Origin: Bacillota bacterium
Lineage (GTDB): Bacteria; Bacillota; Clostridia; Saccharofermentanales; UBA5734
Length of the DNA: 6,565 nt
Reading direction: 5' to 3'
NCBI GenBank assembly: GCA_023438965.1
Contig: JAEXPB010000377.1
Coordinates: forward strand, 1-6,565
Position 1 is the first letter of the stretch; the number at the start of each line of letters is the position of its first letter. Both the position numbers and the translations under genes were made by a program. Positions 5,910 through 6,565 of this stretch are shown piece after piece. The notes below the pieces were generated by a model, which worked only from the letters and a program-made list of their open reading frames with translations, was not told the origin of the DNA and did not search any database.

Positions 5910-6565
5910 TTATTTGCTCTTCACATAGCGATCATAGACTTGCTGATGAATCTGGATCAGCCGTTCGGATTTGCGATCTTTGCAGCCCTTGACGAAAGCG
6001 GCGTAGTTCGTAAACGGTTCCTCACCGGTGATGAACCGGGCTTCCATCTGCGCCACATAAGGATTCAGGTCGGTCTGGATGGCATTGATCTCATTGCTTT
6101 CCTCGACAGTCATCATGACCGAGGGGAACGGAACCTTGTAGTACGGGGCAAAGTTCTTGACCACGTCGGTGGTCAGCTTGACCTGATTCTCGATCAGGGC
6201 AACATAGAGATCAGAGACCGGGTTATCCGGCGTGCTCAGATAAGGCAGGCACATCGGATTGAGCTCCTGCATGCGGAAGACATTGTAGCTGGCGTATTTC
6301 TCCGGGAACGTGACAGTCATGCCCTGCACGCCATTCTGGGTCACGATGGTCCAGCCGCCCTTGCCGCCGTCCCAGGTGCCATCCTGCGGTCCGAACTGCA
6401 CGATGATCGATCCGTCCTTGGTGAACATCCAGTCGAGCAGACGGGCAATCGCCTCGGGTTGTTTGCAGGTTTTGGTGATTGCCATGCCGCCGGTACGGGA
6501 ACAGTTGTTCGCCGGCCACATCTGCACTTTGTTATACTCGCTCACCATCGGCGGGATAGATACAT
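5910..6565 (-). CDS. ABC transporter solute-binding protein, C-terminal part (LplA-like; truncated by window edge)
   Basis: The frame is open from the right edge of the window to a TAA at 5912-5910, giving 217 visible residues. The in-frame ATG at 6548 is internal: the codons before it remain open and read VSIPP into the edge, and the family is usually around 500 residues long, so the lipoprotein signal and N-terminal lobe lie outside. Features typical of family 1 extracellular solute-binding proteins include AITKTCKQPEAIARLLDW followed by MFTKDGS, a pattern in which residue runs of bound-substrate proteins are renumbered as 'tail' lobes, then FGPQDGTW, and a late helix with a conserved acidic stretch before the final QIHQQVYDRYVKSK. 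In cells such lipoproteins capture oligosaccharides or related solutes outside the membrane and hand them to an ABC permease. It converges on the + strand operon and shares its terminator. The ligand is not identifiable; sugar is a guess from the family. Confidence 0.85.
   Translation of the reverse strand, partial: VSIPPMVSEYNKVQMWPANNCSRTGGMAITKTCKQPEAIARLLDWMFTKDGSIIVQFGPQDGTWDGGKGGWTIVTQNGVQGMTVTFPEKYASYNVFRMQELNPMCLPYLSTPDNPVSDLYVALIENQVKLTTDVVKNFAPYYKVPFPSVMMTVEESNEINAIQTDLNPYVAQMEARFITGEEPFTNYAAFVKGCKDRKSERLIQIHQQVYDRYVKSK

Noticed and set aside
6546..6548. ATG on the - strand as the true start of the solute-binding protein
   Set aside because: The frame remains open to the window edge and the protein would lack its signal peptide and N-terminal lobe; the gene is truncated by the window, not short.

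Overview
This is a moderately GC-rich bacterial window, fully packed with genes, with strong Shine-Dalgarno sites and a stem-loop/U-tract terminator. The host cannot be named from the sequence. The LplA-like ABC solute-binding protein at the right edge and the terminator style would fit an uncultured anaerobe, for example a GC-richer member of Bacillota or a neighbouring phylum. This is inference only.

Layout. Bases 2-91 are the 3' end of an unidentified gene on the + strand. It is followed by five complete + strand genes separated by only 21-39 bases: two paralogous short-chain dehydrogenases (117-878 and 905-1648), a D-2-hydroxyacid dehydrogenase of the phosphoglycerate dehydrogenase/CtBP-like type (1670-2635), an HMG-CoA lyase/isopropylmalate synthase-like TIM-barrel enzyme (2657-3895), and a large soluble protein that looks like a TIM-barrel glycoside hydrolase with an inserted beta-rich region (3935-5800). 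No promoter or terminator is apparent between them, so they probably form one operon that starts upstream of the window. The operon ends at a near-perfect hairpin (5856-5892) that can act in both directions. The hairpin also serves a convergent gene on the - strand (5910 to beyond 6565), the C-terminal part of an ABC transporter solute-binding protein.

How the genes may work together (inference). Three NAD(P)-dependent alcohol/2-hydroxyacid oxidoreductases next to a carbon-carbon bond-forming or -cleaving enzyme suggest a short pathway. Hydroxyl groups of a polyol, sugar-acid or cyclitol-like substrate would be oxidised, a 2-oxoacid would form, and the HMGL-like enzyme would extend or split it. 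The glycoside-hydrolase-like protein has no signal peptide, so it would act on an imported glycoside or conjugate, and the neighbouring solute-binding protein fits carbohydrate uptake. I do not recognise this five-gene combination as a named pathway. There are no RNA genes, insertion sequences, CRISPR arrays or gene-free stretches over 300 bases.
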